Source of the DNA: Eopsaltria australis | Taxonomy: Eukaryota; Chordata; Aves; Passeriformes; Petroicidae | Direction: 5' to 3' | Length of the DNA: 64,000 bases | Assembly (NCBI GenBank): GCA_034509425.1 | Contig: JAVTVJ010000142.1 | Span: 2,365,501 to 2,429,500 of the forward strand | Shown here: positions 36,743-50,215 of the stretch, piece after piece | How the letters are laid out: the number at the start of each line of letters is the position of its first letter | How positions within the stretch are numbered: position 1 is the first letter of the stretch | The notes under the pieces: model-generated | What the model saw: only the letters and a program-made list of their open reading frames with translations | Told to the model about the DNA's origin: nothing | Databases searched by the model: none | Program-made: the position numbers and the translations under genes

Positions 36743-38179
36743 GTATACTATAACCTTATTCAGAGATTAACATAATCTGTTATACCTCAAAGTGATTCAA
36801 ATAAAAATATTTCAGAATACATAAATCTAGAAATAAAATAGTTAACAGACTGTGACACTAGTTTTCTTCTGAATACTTTATGATTCTTCACTGACTTCCA
36901 CTTTCAGTATCATTAGCTAATTTTCTGTTACTTCTCTAAGCACTAAGTACCTCACAGAAGACTTTCTTGATGTCATTTTGCCAGTGTTGTCCTTGGAGAA
37001 ATGAAAATTACATGAGCATCTATGTCTTACAGTAGATTAGGCAGTTGTGTTACTGCTTCCTAAACCGAACTGCAGTAACCACTGAAGATTCAGTGGTAAG
37101 ATCTCATCACATGTTGTTAAAAACATGATGTTAACACTGTAAGAGCAAGCATCTAACATAATTGTTCCAGTTCAACATCTATATTTTTTTCTTTTTTCAT
37201 CAAGTTAAAAAGTCTTTGTGATAAAACTGTGTATTATATCTTTTGCTTTCATTTTTTCCATCTGACAATTTGCTTAAAAGCCTGTATAATGTCTTTTAAA
37301 AGTAAACATCAATTGTAGCCCTCAATGTACAGTTTTGCAAAGTCTGAATTAGATGTGAATATGGCACTTGACTGATTCAAAGACAAAATAGGTTCAGGAA
37401 ATAATGTGGAACTTCAGAAATGAGTTTAACTATAGAAAACTCTTTGGAAGTAAAGATCTTAAGATGAAGGTGATTATGTATGTAAGACTATACTGGTGAC
37501 TAGACCAAATAAGAAACAGCACATTTTCAGTCCTGCAACTCAGCCCAGCAGGCTTTCTAGAAAGTGATATCGCTATTATGGGCTGGCAGAAATGCATTAA
37601 ATACTTTTCTCAAAGTTCAGGTAGTATGGATATTGCACTTTTGAGTCTGTTTTTCCATGGAGAGCTCTTCAGTAGAAAGGATAGAGTTTCACAGTGCACT
37701 CTGTCTTGCACTGTGAAAATAACAATGGAAGTACTTCCCTTATTATGTCATTATAACAGATAACTGATGATCCTCATTGAAGACTCACATGTTCACATAA
37801 AAATGTTCTTGGTATTTTTATTTAAGAAACTTGTTCCATATTTGTATACTGATTGTCATAAACTGTATATTTTTTACTTATATATATGAAGTATTTTTAT
37901 AAATTACGAAATTATATTGGATTTTTTAGGTTTTTAATTTTGAAGCCTTATTTAGCTGATAATGTAAAAATTGCAAGATGGTACCTACTACTTAATTTTT
38001 ATTTTAGAAAAATTCTGAAATGCCACTATGCTTCATTGTAGGAAATACATAGAAATGCAATAAGTAGTACAAAGATACTGGTATGAACAATAGGACAATA
38101 AACACAAGTTCCCAATAAGGAAAAAAGCAATCCTAACATGAAGGGGAAAAGGAAGACGCAAAAAGCTCATGGCTCAAAT
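36743..38179. other. unique sequence, no gene seen
   Basis: AT-rich; no repeat family recognised. The small open frame at 37578-37763 is not convincing. Confidence 0.45.
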
Positions 38180-38620
38180 AGCTCATCTGCTATTAAATCA
38201 GGACCCAATAAAGGTGCATTACAACAAGGGGATCTGATTTTCAGAGGAAATCAGAATTTTCTGAAAATTTGGCTGATTATGTCAAGTATTGACTTCCACT
38301 TGAAAAAAGATATCAAACATTTTTATCATGACTTTTTTGAAACTAAAAATAAAGTTAAGCCAAAATACTAATTAATTTTAAGAGGATATTACTTGCGATC
38401 TCAGCAGTTAATCTCCATTCTTTCTTGGCTGCTAATTTGCATGCCTCAAGTCATAATGGCTATGCAAATTAGTGGTATGAGGAAGACTAAACTAATATCT
38501 CAGGAGCTGCCATTGACAAATGAGTCGTTTAAGGTTCATTTGAAAGTTATTTGGTCATATACTGGTTTTGACATAAGTTGTTGTAAAGGGCTTGTGTCCT
38601 TTTTCAAATCTCTGTGAAAG
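38180..38620. promoter_or_regulatory. candidate conserved element with paired POU octamers
   Basis: A repeat-free block holding two perfect octamer motifs in opposite orientation: ATTTGCAT at 38435-38442 and ATGCAAAT at 38462-38469. Both sit inside 11-bp inverted arms (CTAATTTGCAT at 38432-38442, ATGCAAATTAG at 38462-38472) with 19 bp between. Each arm thus joins a POU octamer to a TAAT-type homeodomain core, the composite expected of class III POU factor sites. The surrounding sequence is dense in similar words. Two consecutive short open frames (38138-38371 and 38393-38617) look incidental. Enhancer function is inference. Confidence 0.4.
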
Positions 38621-41600
38621 CAATGCATTCAAACAAGAAAGTACACAAAAAATTAATACTTTGAAAATTTAATTTAAAGTCTAGAAATATATAAAAACAC
38701 ACTGTAGCAAACTGTAAGTCTTTGAGATTAATAATGCTAATACTAATTCATACTGAGAAAGATGGGAAACTATGTGCCTTGATGCAGTTTGGAATGGCAA
38801 ATGTTGTAATTCCATAATAGTTATTTGGATCACTGTGTTTGCCATCAGGGTCCCTAAAAGGTAATTGGAAGAATATCTTTGCAATAATTTTACATGTCAG
38901 TGAGATTTGTAAAATCCTAAACTTAATTTAGTTTAAAGATAAGGATACTGTGGTTTAAAAAGGAATGGCCAACATAAAATAAGAGAAGCACTATTTGAGG
39001 GAAACAGAGTAAAATATTAATGAGAAACTGAAGTCAGTGGCTTTGTGGATTTCTTAATCACCAATTTTATATGGACATACTTCATATTCCTTGTTAATTT
39101 TCTGAATTATTTTTGTTCTAATGCCTGCTTAATAATAACTGTAAATATAACTGCACATTAAAACTATATAAGTATTTTTAATACCCTGATTTATACTAAG
39201 ACACTTAAGAATAGGCTACCAGTATAATTTAAAAAATTTGATGTTTCTCTCCTTTATATAAAGTTTTGCCTGATCAAATGACAATTTTTCTCAATCATCA
39301 CACAGTCATGTTCTCCTTTTTACTGATTCTCTGAAATACCAAGAAATCTGCAGGTTTCAGTTACAGTTAGCACAAATGCTAGGATAGAAAAAATGTGAAG
39401 GACACAACACTTGAAAAAATATTTAATTGTTTTGGCTCCTTCTTGAATAAACTTGGAAATATTTAAGCTTTGCATTAGCAAAATGGACTACTAAAATTGC
39501 TTAATTATTTGTAAGACTTTATGTATTTGACATTGATAATATGTGTGTCACATCTACATTGGATTCATTAGTCTACTAATTATATGATCCTATTTTATCT
39601 AAAGTATAAACATCTCTCAATCCCTCTCTAATGAACATAACAGCATTTGGAATTCTTGGTGCTCTTATTACAGCAGTTTCAAATCCTAGACTAAGGTTCT
39701 TCAGTTTTCCTCTGTAGCTGAAGACTCTTGATTTGAAGAATTTCCAGTATTCAAAAGCAAGTTAATTCACACACAGTGTAATAGTGTTTAATAAAGAGCT
39801 TGGATTTTGCAAAATGTTGAAGATAATTTTCTTTCTTCAACAGTCAGCATTTAGAATGGGGTAAAAAGCTGGTAGACAGGATCCTGGAACAAACATACAG
39901 TTCAACTTTGCTATTTCATAAATTCCATGTGCTACATTACTTGCTAACCACATCTGATAACCTACAATAGTCTAGCTATATGGCATTATCTTATGGTCTA
40001 TGTTCCATATTTAATAGTACAGTAGATCTAGTTAATTTTAATAAAAAAGCATCCATTTTAAAAACGAATATAACATAAAAATATGCCACCTCAAGAAATC
40101 TTAGTAATGTATACAAAATAATATAACACAGAACTGTAAATAGCATGATGGCTGTCTAGGGACCACATTCCCATATGAACCAAATTATTGCTGAGACTGA
40201 TTTATTTTTTTTTTTTAATTTGTTTTCTACAAATCAATTTATTTCTTCTTCTTCACTAGAGAAATGATAAAACTTAGTGGAATTTCTATGGCAGCTGAAA
40301 CCTTTTAAAAATACATAATCAGATGGGGTTTTCCTGAAAATTAATCAGAAATTATAGGAAATACCATTTTCTATCATTTTTCTTTGTGTCACATGAATTA
40401 TTCTCACAATGGCTCCTCAGTCCACAACTTCTTGGGAGTTTGGCCTGGAAATTTACACACCCTTTATTAAATCTTCATGCACAAATATCATATAGTGAGC
40501 ATTGAAATTTTCAGAGTCTTATCTTTTAAATTTCTTTTTAAAAATCTACATAAGTGGGATTAGCTGAGGCTCTACCCCTCAAGCTGTTTTCACTAAACAG
40601 TTTCATGTGTGGCTTTTCTGAAAGAGCAATACAAAATCTAATAGCAATTGCATCCCTTTGATATTAACACATAACCAGTGAAGTGCTCTGAACTATTTCC
40701 ATTAGAGGAGAGAAATTATTTGATAGACCATGTTCATCTACAAAGAATTCACAAAATCTTCTTTCTGAGAACACAGCATGAATCAAATAGCTGGAGACAA
40801 TTTGTCTTCTCCTATTTCTCAGTATTTTCCCAGGATTCCTCTCCCCAGAGGTATTTCCAGTCTTTCTTCAGGGTCATTTTACTTTTTTGTCTCTATGGCA
40901 TTTTGATTATTTCTCTGACTTTGTCTTTGCCTAGGTGATTTACACAGAGATATGCTCACATTCGCTTTTTAGTGCCAAAGAAACTCCTAACTCTTCAGTG
41001 TCTAAGCAACCTTGTATTTCAGTGAAATAACAATTTTATAATGTTTCTTGTTCAAAACAGAAGTAGTAACAGCTTGCTGAATCTCTCCTGAATAAAGAGT
41101 GACTGTCAGCTTTATCGTACTAATCCTCTTTCCCAAATAAAGCCTTATGTGTTGTCTGAGGGTGAACTGTTTTTGTAGTTATTCTAAAAACTGTTGAGAT
41201 GATAAAATACTTTTCACATAGAATTCCTAGCCAAAATGAAAAATGTACCCAAAGGTCGAAAGAAGTACAATGCTTACGTCATTTTCTTCCCCACTGATGA
41301 GCTGTGTGAAGAACTTTAACCCCTTAGTCAATGCCTATGTCAGCTTTTGAAGGAGTTTTATTCATGTTCCTCCTAATCATTTTTTTGTTCCCTGGGCTGA
41401 TAGGAAGCGTTTACCAGAAAGGGATCACCAATAATGCATTGAATCTGCCAAGAAAACCCAGAAGTCTGTTTAGAATGTCATAGTAAGAAAGACAATGGGG
41501 GGAGGTACATGACAAAGTGCCTTCTATTTACAGGGATCATAACTTGTAATATGCAGGTTCAACACTGAGATAGACTGTAGGAAACCTCAAGGACTTCTGC

Positions 41601-44600
41601 TGCTTTAACTTTGAATGATCCATGGGCTTGAGACTAACAAAGAGAAGTTATTCTTTTACCCTGAAATATTCATACAAATTGCAACATATTCTGTTAACAT
41701 CTCTTGTCTAGAACAACAAAGTTCAAAACCGTTACAATTCCTCAAGTGAGTAGATAACGAAGGGCAGAATAATTTACTTTTGCCCACTTTTTGTGTCCTA
41801 CCTAAATTTCAGACATGATACAATAAAGGCCAGTGATTTACAAGACATTTTCTTCATGAGAATATGAATCAAAGAGAAACAAAACAAAGTCAATTAGCAG
41901 AAAAAAATACAAAGGAAAATATTCGTATAATTTGTGAGTCACTATGCTGTACTGGCCATTGTGAAAACTCTATCATGTACCATACAATTAACAATATTCT
42001 CTGTCTAGCCATCTAGATAAGCAGATGTAACAGGCTGACCAATTTATTATATCAGGTCTTTTTAGACTAGACTGATTGCAGAAAAGACTGATTGCAGAAA
42101 AAATTACAGAGAATGTTGTAGATGGAATTAAAATATAGATGCTACATACGCTATCATTTTTCCAAAACTTATTCAGGCTGAATATCACGTATCTCTTAGT
42201 ACAGGGGACCCCACAGACAGCCATAGAAGGGGATTAAGCAGGCTGTCAGTATTTTACAGATAACACATGGATAGATCATGGCAGTTAATTTTGCCCTATT
42301 TTCAGGTCGTTTTGTAATTTTCAGGCTGCCAAAAGTATGCATAAACTGGCTTTCAGTGCCATTATTCACACCCTTGCTGATCAAGAAAGAAACCACATTT
42401 TACTATTGCACCATATATGGACTCATTCCTTAATAGACTAGTTTTGGTAAGTACACAGCAGATCACTCCTGCTTGCTCACTAAAGTAGTTCTTACTCTTC
42501 CTGATTCTTCACATGATATCTGAGAGTATTATACTCATGAACTGAACCTCACTTCTTGTGCTGAGAAATAAACAAGCAGAACAACTGCTGGAGCAGGACA
42601 TAGACTTACTGAGTCATAACCCAGAACAGTATCTTTCTTCTGTACACATTCAAGCCTTTCTTCCTCAGTTTGTGATCTGCAAAATCTGCATTAACATGAA
42701 TTTGGAGGTTTTACACATCTCTAAAGGAAATTGAAGATCTTGAAGATTATTTAATATACAATGTTCTTTCCTTAGGTTCCTTATAGGTGTAACTTCTTGC
42801 CTTGGTATCTTACTGTCAGTTACTGAAATACCAGATATGTCACCTTGTGAATACTATTTTAAAAACTCTTACAATCATTTTGTCCCATGATTTTTTCGCA
42901 AGAGCAACAATTTTGGATGAAGGTCAGACAGAATTCTGCATGCCTCACACCTCTTTTGTTTTTTAAATTATTCCTCATAATGTTCAGTCTTAAATTGTAA
43001 TGCAGTTTACTCAGCACTTCTTGAAACTGCTATATTTCACACTAGTATCTGTAACGTAGTAGGTGAACTGATCCCTGCTAGGTTTTTTTAATGAGTACTA
43101 CCTTTCCCAGTTTTTCAAAATTATAACTTCTTCAGATGCTAAAATAATAGCTATAGAGTTCTGCTGCTAAAATATTAATTTTGTTTTTAATTCTATATTG
43201 AATTATGCTCTAGATAATTTAATCTGCATTCTGATCTTGTTTATATGAGTTCATATGCTCATGCCCTTTAGAAAGAGGACATTGTGCACACTTTCAAATG
43301 TGTGACGTGTGTGAGAAGGCACAGAAGCCAAGCAACAATGAGGTAAAATGAAGAGAATAGACTTCTTAGCATTGCAAGTACCATCTGTTCTGTAGAAACG
43401 CATCCTCTGTGTTGGCATTGTCACAGTGGTATGACATGTGTTATTACTTTTAATCATACTTTGTGCTGAAGAGAAGTCTGGTTACATGACAGATTCAGAG
43501 GTTGCAGACTCCCTCAGAGTTAGTGCCTGGAAATCCAAGACTGCTTAGAGTGTTCAATATTTTTGTTTCTGTAATATAATGACCTGTGTAAAATTATGCA
43601 ACTGGGGACTGAGATACTAGGACAAGTATTATTATATTTTTGCATGAGATGAAGAAAGAAGACAGCATTTACATGAAAAAGATGTCATTTTCATAATATG
43701 CTGGAAAATTGTACGCTAAGGAATTTGTCGTCATTTTCCTAGGGTTACATTGGGGAGTGTTACAGGATGATACTCGAAACAAAAAATGACGGAAGGATTT
43801 CTGTCCTGACTCAGACTTTTTTGCCCAATTTACTAATTACAACAATGCTTTGTTTATCAAAACAAGGAAACAGTTCAAAGCCATTATGTAAACCAGCCCT
43901 TACTGAGACATCTGTTGTGAGGTCCTCGCATATGTAAGAAGGAAAAACTTACAGACCTAAACAATGGTTTTTTATGCATCATAATAACTTTGTTTATACA
44001 ATTCACAAAAACACACATCTAATTCTTGTCTATTCTTAGCCACTGTCAGCTAATGTAGATGCAAGATGTTGTCCTTATGCATTAAATAGAGACACAATAC
44101 TAATATGGATTGTCTTTTTTCAGTTGCTGAAGTATTAATAACCACCAGTCCTGGAATCACACATTCTAGTTCTGTTTGCACTGACAACCAGATGATGTCA
44201 TATTTCTCTCTCGATTAGACCTCATTTTTATGTCATCAGTGACAATGACCTTTCAAGCATAGACATGCGGAGATATCTAACTTCAGCCTATGTGTTGTCA
44301 GGAGACTGTTACTAATATCCAGATCCCAAGGTTTTCTGAAATGAGAAACAGCCTTTTGGTCTTGTGTTATATTCAAACAGCATGGCATCCAACTCATGTT
44401 ATACAGTTATGATGCCCAGAACTACAGAAGCTTGGCAATTCACTTAGGAGCTCAAGTACTTTTTGAATGAAAATTAAACATCAGAGAACTGTTTCATTAG
44501 ATAAAACATTTCAATCAGTGCTGTTTTGAATATATTCCCGAAATATCTTTTCCATTACTATTTTTCCACATAATATTTGTTTGGTAAAATATTTCAATTT

Positions 44601-46319
44601 AAATGTTTATTTTTTAACATTTTAATATGACTTGTCAGATTCTGCTCAGTAGATGCCCATGCTGTAATTTTCTTAATTCTTCAGTGCCCATTAGTATTCT
44701 ATACCATGTAGAATTAATCATAACATAGAAGGTTATTTTTATAATATTGATTGAATGTGATTAATTAACAAAAATTAAATTAAGTAAGTCTTTGTAATAA
44801 TTTTTACTTACTACTAGAATAAGCTAATAAAACTGTACTCAGAATAAATTCTTTCAGAGACTTCATGAATCACCTGTGAAAGGACATTGTTGATTAACAT
44901 TTGCATTTAGGATCTTGTCTTGCACATTTTTAAATTTGAAAAAACTGGTTTTGTAATAGATTTATGTATTCTCTTCAGCTGAACCTTGAAAGCAGTGGCT
45001 ATGCAGTAGTTTGCATATTACAGCAGATGTCAATGAACTCCTACCACTACAAAAGCTACATAGAACTTGCAAATCAAGATATGTTCATCACAATTGCTTA
45101 ATATAACTGCAGATAAAACATTAAACATTAAACACACATTTCTTTGGAAAAAACCCAACATCCTCCATTCTTTTAATTCTGTTTTTGTAATTCCCTTTGA
45201 AATCCCTGGAATTTTTACCCTGGAGAAAATAGTAAGTGATAATACACTATTATTTATATGATTAGTCACATCATTCTAGTTTTTGGAAGACACAAAAGGG
45301 AAGAATTAAAATGTACTGATTGCTAAACCCCAAATATACTCATTTCTTACACTTAGCTTTCTCCGAGACTAACAACTAATACAGAAATTTACATATCTAT
45401 TAATATGTTATACAGGATGTTATGTGACAATTTTGAGAAAATAATGGGCCATGTCCTTCACTTCCATATTATCTTTAACTCCAAACTGAACAGAAAATGT
45501 GAGGTTCAACTTATGATAAGCCTTTCTAAACAGAGAGATATTCAACTGGTTCAGGGCCCTCCCATTTTGTGTCTGGCTTTCAAATAAGTTCTTATGAGGC
45601 TTAGTAGCTGCAGCTGAAATTTTCTGGAAAATAAGTAAAATTTTTCAAGCTACAGACACAGTGAACATTTCTAAACATTTTTGGTGGTGGTTAAATCACT
45701 GAACTTTAATCAGTGATGTATTTTGTGTTTGAGTAAGTTGTCTTTTGACTAGTTGTAGAAATCTATGCTTTTGGAGCTTACATATCAGGTTCTGGAATTC
45801 CTTCTTATTTAGGTACAATTTATGTATTACTTAGCTCCAAAGTGTGGCGTTTGTTCTTTGAGTGGCAAAAAAAAATCTCTCTTAAAACTAACAGACTTCC
45901 CAGTTTACTCTCCCATAATCTACTGATTAAGACACAAAGTCCAGGAAATTCTGATGGATAATTACTGAAAAAAGACTCCCAAGCTTTGATTCTTACTCAA
46001 AATTAATGGCTGCTCATGGTGGTATTAGAATCTGCAGGTACTGGCAGTGGGAAATAGGACCTCTCATTCCTCATGGTGGCTTAATATTTTGTCAGAAAGC
46101 AAGCACTCAGTTAAACAATCCATACCTCTACACTTTCACTTGCTCCTTTAGCTGAACAGTTTGAACAGGGTGCAATATTAGGTGCCCAGCTTGAACTGCA
46201 ACCTTCTCTGAAATCAGGCCACCCCATTATGTCCTGGCCATAGCTTTGATGCAATTCTCACAGGCTTTCCCAAAATGCATGCATTACAATTATTCAGTCC
46301 AGAGGCTGCACATATCCCT
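38621..46319. other. long AT-rich unique stretch, no gene seen
   Basis: 7.7 kb without recognisable repeats apart from short homopolymer runs (for example T/A-rich at 40203-40220). Open frames up to 86 codons (40678-40938 plus) carry no motif. The segment around 44040-44280 has a non-random, enhancer-like look (TGATGTCATA and TTATGTCATCA, CREB/AP-1-like words), again unproven. Confidence 0.4.
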
Positions 46320-46980
46320 GCGCTGTGTTTCCTCCAGCAGTGCTTGAAAATGTGCTATTATTGAAAGAGTTAAAAAAAATCCCCTTGGAAAAGCTAATTA
46401 TTGCATGCAGATACTTCTTTGTGTGATCAAGGAGGGGACAATTTAATAGGCTCTGTAATACAACCAAGAACAAAATTGCTTTAAAGGAAGTCTCTTGTTG
46501 AGTGACAACTCTGTTGCCTGAGCCAATTAGGTCCCAATAAAGAGTGTTGAATTGGCTCCTGCTTTCTCATTAATTATGTTCTGTCACAGACATGGGGCTT
46601 GATTTAGCAATTTTGTATTACATTAAGATACTGAAAGGAATGGAACAAATGGCTCACTCTGATAATAGGCATTCTATACACGGTGTGACATTTACTATCC
46701 AGCTGTCCATAAGGCAGCCTAGCACTTCAGTTCAGGGGTTTATTTGTCATTGCTTCAAAGGGACACTCAGCTTTTCACAAAAAAGAAACAGAGAGGCTAA
46801 TAGATAGGACAAAATGTACTGCTGATATGCTTTATTAGAGATAGGATGCTAGGGTTTTGCTAACAAGCTCATCCGTTGGGACTAAGCCGAGTTTGCTGTC
46901 AATCATCCTACACACAAAAGCACACTAGTTAACAAGGAGAAATGAATTACAGACACTTATTCCTGCCTGTGGGATCACAA
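46320..46980. promoter_or_regulatory. candidate conserved element with PBX-MEIS site
   Basis: About 650 bases of repeat-free, balanced-composition DNA packed with homeodomain-type words: GCTAATTATTGCATGC (46393-46408), CCAATTAG near 46523, ATTAATTA (46569-46576) and GCTAATAGAT near 46797. The minus strand at 46896-46905 reads TGATTGACAG, an exact match to the known PBX-MEIS/PREP decamer. This combination is typical of developmental enhancers near homeobox or neuronal genes. The 71-codon frame at 46592-46807 does not look coding. Function is inferred; conservation must be tested. Confidence 0.4.
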
Positions 46981-49286
46981 ATACACCAATCTGTGAAAGA
47001 GGCACAAACTCAGAAGACAAACTACATATTTGTCAATAACCTCCTAGAAAGAACCCTAGTAATTCTTTGAAGACCTTTGATTTAGCTTCCCTCTAAAATA
47101 CATGTATAGGAAATGTTTTAGTTACCATGACATTTTCCTTTGTTACTTGTACAATTTTTCATCACATTAAAAACACAAAACTGAGGAGGTCTGCAAATGT
47201 TGTGCTAGGTATATACACTGCTTTTTATACCAAGCCACAGGGGGCAGCTACTGTTGTAATATTCATTAATAGCAACAGAAAATTAAATCTTAAAAACTTT
47301 AGTTTCAGGCTATCTTGAGTCAATGCGTAGAGCATTATCTAAATCCCAATTTATGTCTTATATAACAATTAAAATAGCAGGATTTTTTTTTAGGCTGGGC
47401 TTATTTTTTCACACTCCATTGTATATTTTCAGGCAGAGTTTTGAACCACTGCTTGCATTACACTTGCAAGTTCAGATTCAATGTGCAATTCAATAAGCAC
47501 TTTGCTTTATAAATGCTTTGTTTATGTATGCAAGTAAATATTATTAATGCATATATTTATGTGCACGTATGAATTTAGACATGATTGTTTGACCCTGGTT
47601 ACATCTTCTTGTCAAAGCATTGCCATTTATTATGTAACATATCCAGTATAACTGACTTCATCAAGAAATGAAAATCCTTAGGAAACTGGGAATTTCTTTT
47701 GCAAAATATTGTTTTCATTTGAAAAAATATCCAAGAAAAAAACCTATAGATGTGAAAGAGCAAAGAGGAAAATAAACAAATGTGTGTTGTTGAGAAAAGA
47801 AAAACAAGATTCATTTTCCAAACAGAAATATGTATTCAGAGACTTTACTGAAGTGTGTATAATCCTTGCCATCGAAGTCATATCTAAACTTAAGTAATTA
47901 TTTCCTCGGTTTTCCATGTCTAGAGGATTTTCTGCAACAATAGTTCTTGTTTCAGGTGTATGGAATAGTGTTTCTAAGATTTTACTACTAGATAATGACA
48001 TTATCTATTTGAGAATACCTTATTTTACCCTATTTTGAGATAGAAATCCTGCAGTTAAGTCCTTCATTGCCTCTTCCATCAGGGTTTAGTGCTCCTTCAC
48101 CAAAATTTAAAAATGCTTCTTCAAGCTTCCTTCTTCCCTTGTAGTTGTTAATGCTGCAGGCGAGGAGTATGAAGGGTCACCCTTTAAACAGCTGCTAGAA
48201 ACAAAACTAAGATGTTCTTGAATAATTTAGGAAAGAGTAGACAGACTTCTCTCAGTAACCCACTCAGGCCTGAATTAGTGTGTGTGAGCAGGTTCTTTGG
48301 CAATGCTGGCAGGGGAGCAGCTTTTCCACATGAAAAATCTGGATAACAGATTTGGAGTCCCTCATGTAGTTAATGAAAATAAAACTACTCCCAATCCTTA
48401 ACAGAAATTAATGTACTAGATACAGGAAGGAGGTGTTGTAGATTGTAGGCAAGGCCATATGTATTTAGTGAGTTAGGCAGAATGATCTCAGGTGAGTTAT
48501 ACTAAAAACTGATTAACACTTCTTCCAAAGTGTAACTTTCTTCCTGAATGGCTGAGGCTGTGAATCTGTGCACAGCATCCCTCCAACAAATATCTTCCAA
48601 AAAACTCTCAATTTATATTTTTATTGTTTGCTCCTTCTTTACAGCCCTTCAACATAATCTGTGAAGTCAATATATATGCAACAAATAAAAACAGGCTAAA
48701 GAAACAAACTCCTAATCAAGTTGCCTAATGCTATTTCTGACCCATAAAGGGCAGTCTGAACCTGATTATTTTTCATATCACTGTTATTCTTCAGTCTTGC
48801 TTACCTACTTGTTAAATATTCTGCTATTTCTGTGATAATTTTACAAACTTAGAAGGAAATCAAACATGCTGTAAAATACATTTCAGTATTTCTGTTATCA
48901 GCCTCTCCATCCTCATCTCCTGTTGTGTAGGTGGTGAGAATCATCTATCCCCATTATCTTGTCAGGTCTCATACTTGCCTAATTTCAAAATGGCTTCATC
49001 TTTTCTAGGTTATAGATATTTGAAATTTTCCATCAATTATTTTTATTACTCGAACTCTTTTCTATTTCCCTCTCTAAATAAAAATGAAGCATTAGAAATT
49101 TTTAACTTGAAAAAGGAACATATCCAGTCATAGTCAGCTCAGATTCAAAAGCAGCTGTATTTGGAAAGCTAGAGAGCTTCTGCATAAAATAACTTGACCC
49201 AGACAATAATTTACTGAATTATTTTTAAATATTAGCAAAGAATGAAGAGTTCTTACTTTGGTTTCCTAGATCGTGACAAAGTATTT
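46981..49286. other. unique sequence, no gene seen
   Basis: No repeat recognised. Overlapping short open frames on both strands at 47599-48001 reflect a locally stop-poor stretch without protein features. Confidence 0.45.
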
Positions 49287-49291
49287 CCTCT
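49287..49291. repeat. target-site duplication, left copy (CCTCT)
   Basis: The five bases CCTCT directly precede the TG start of the LTR and recur exactly at 50216-50220, directly after its CA end. Confidence 0.85.
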
Positions 49292-50215
49292 TGTCTTGGT
49301 TTGAAAGACAGGTGTCTGCTAAGGAGAGCAGGAGCCTCCCTTGGAATGGAAAATATGAGCCCCTTCCCTCGGAGTTATTATAACTTTGAAACTAAGGGGT
49401 TTTCAGGCAAAGATATGGGAAAAAGAATAACAGTTCTTTACTAGGATCTATAACACAGCAAACAAACATCAACAGCAGCAGTAACAAACAGAGCCCGGCA
49501 GGCAGTGACGGCCTCCTCTCAGCCTCGGGCCCTTTCCCCTCTGCCGGGCGCAGTTCCGCTCGCAGCCGGCAGGGGCGCTGCTGGCTCCCGGCCGGGCGGG
49601 GCGGGTGCGATGATTCCCCCGCGCCTGCAGGGGGCGCTGTGGCGCGAGCTCAGCGCGTCTCCCTGACGGGGCAATGGCGGACGGGCTGGATGGTGGGAGT
49701 TCGCTGCGGCAGGAACCTCGGGGCAGCGGCTGGAACGGCAGGGCAGGCTCACCCGGGGCAGCAAGCAAGAGGCAGCAGAAACTCCATAGCTCTAACAGAT
49801 GGTGAAGGCTGCTTTGTTTGGTGATGTAGGGTGTTAATAAGGTCCCAGTGCAACAGCCGCTCTTACAAGCAGGGCTCCGCTCAGAGTAGAAGGCAGCAGA
49901 GGACAGAACCCGACAGTGGTGCTGAATTCTTCCCACGGCAACTGCAGCCTCCTTCCCTTCCAAATGGCGATAGAGCAAGAAGGAGCTAGCAGCTGCCCCA
50001 GCCCCCTTTTTCCCAGCCCAGTTCCAGCAGTATCTCTGCCCCTCTGAGAGAAACCCTCAGGCAAGAGGAATGCAGCCAAGTGCCCTCCTCCTCCCCTGAG
50101 CTTGGCAACTTCTTTTGTCTCTCCTAAGTACCCAGTTGTTATTGTCTCCTAGCAACACATGTGGGAGAAGATTCCCTGAGAGAAAGAAACAAAAGGAAGA
50201 ACCATAAACCCAACA
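49292..50215 (-). mobile_element. solo LTR of an ERVL-like endogenous retrovirus
   Basis: A complete 924-bp LTR. On the plus strand it starts TGTCTTGGTTTG and ends ATAAACCCAACA, giving imperfect TG...CA terminal inverted repeats. It is flanked on both sides by CCTCT. A 5-bp duplication is usual for ERVL-type (class III) elements; class II elements commonly give 6. I place the sense on the minus strand because that strand shows GC-rich U3/R-like sequence, then a polyadenylation-like AGTAAAG (complement at 49436-49442) and an AT-rich U5-like tail ending in AAACCAAGACA. The GC-rich core at about 49490-49760 holds strong CTCF-like words. No internal viral genes are present, so the provirus was reduced to one LTR by recombination. 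The sequence resembles LTRs I know from passerines. Long open frames on the minus strand (49469-49978, 49519-49764) are by-products of the GC-rich core. Confidence 0.88.
49624..49639 (+). promoter_or_regulatory. CTCF-like core motif inside the LTR
   Basis: CCTGCAGGGGGCGCTG matches the CTCF core (CCASYAGRKGGCRS) at all but the third position. A shorter relative, CCGGCAGGGGCGCTG, lies at 49566-49580 in the same direction, one G short of the consensus spacing. Binding is inferred from the motif; CpGs within it would make occupancy methylation-sensitive. Confidence 0.55.

Noticed and set aside
49469..49978. 169-codon minus-strand open frame, the longest in the window
   Set aside because: Lies entirely inside the GC-rich core of the solo LTR, where stop codons are rare. 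The low-complexity P/A/R/S-rich product is not a known retroviral protein.
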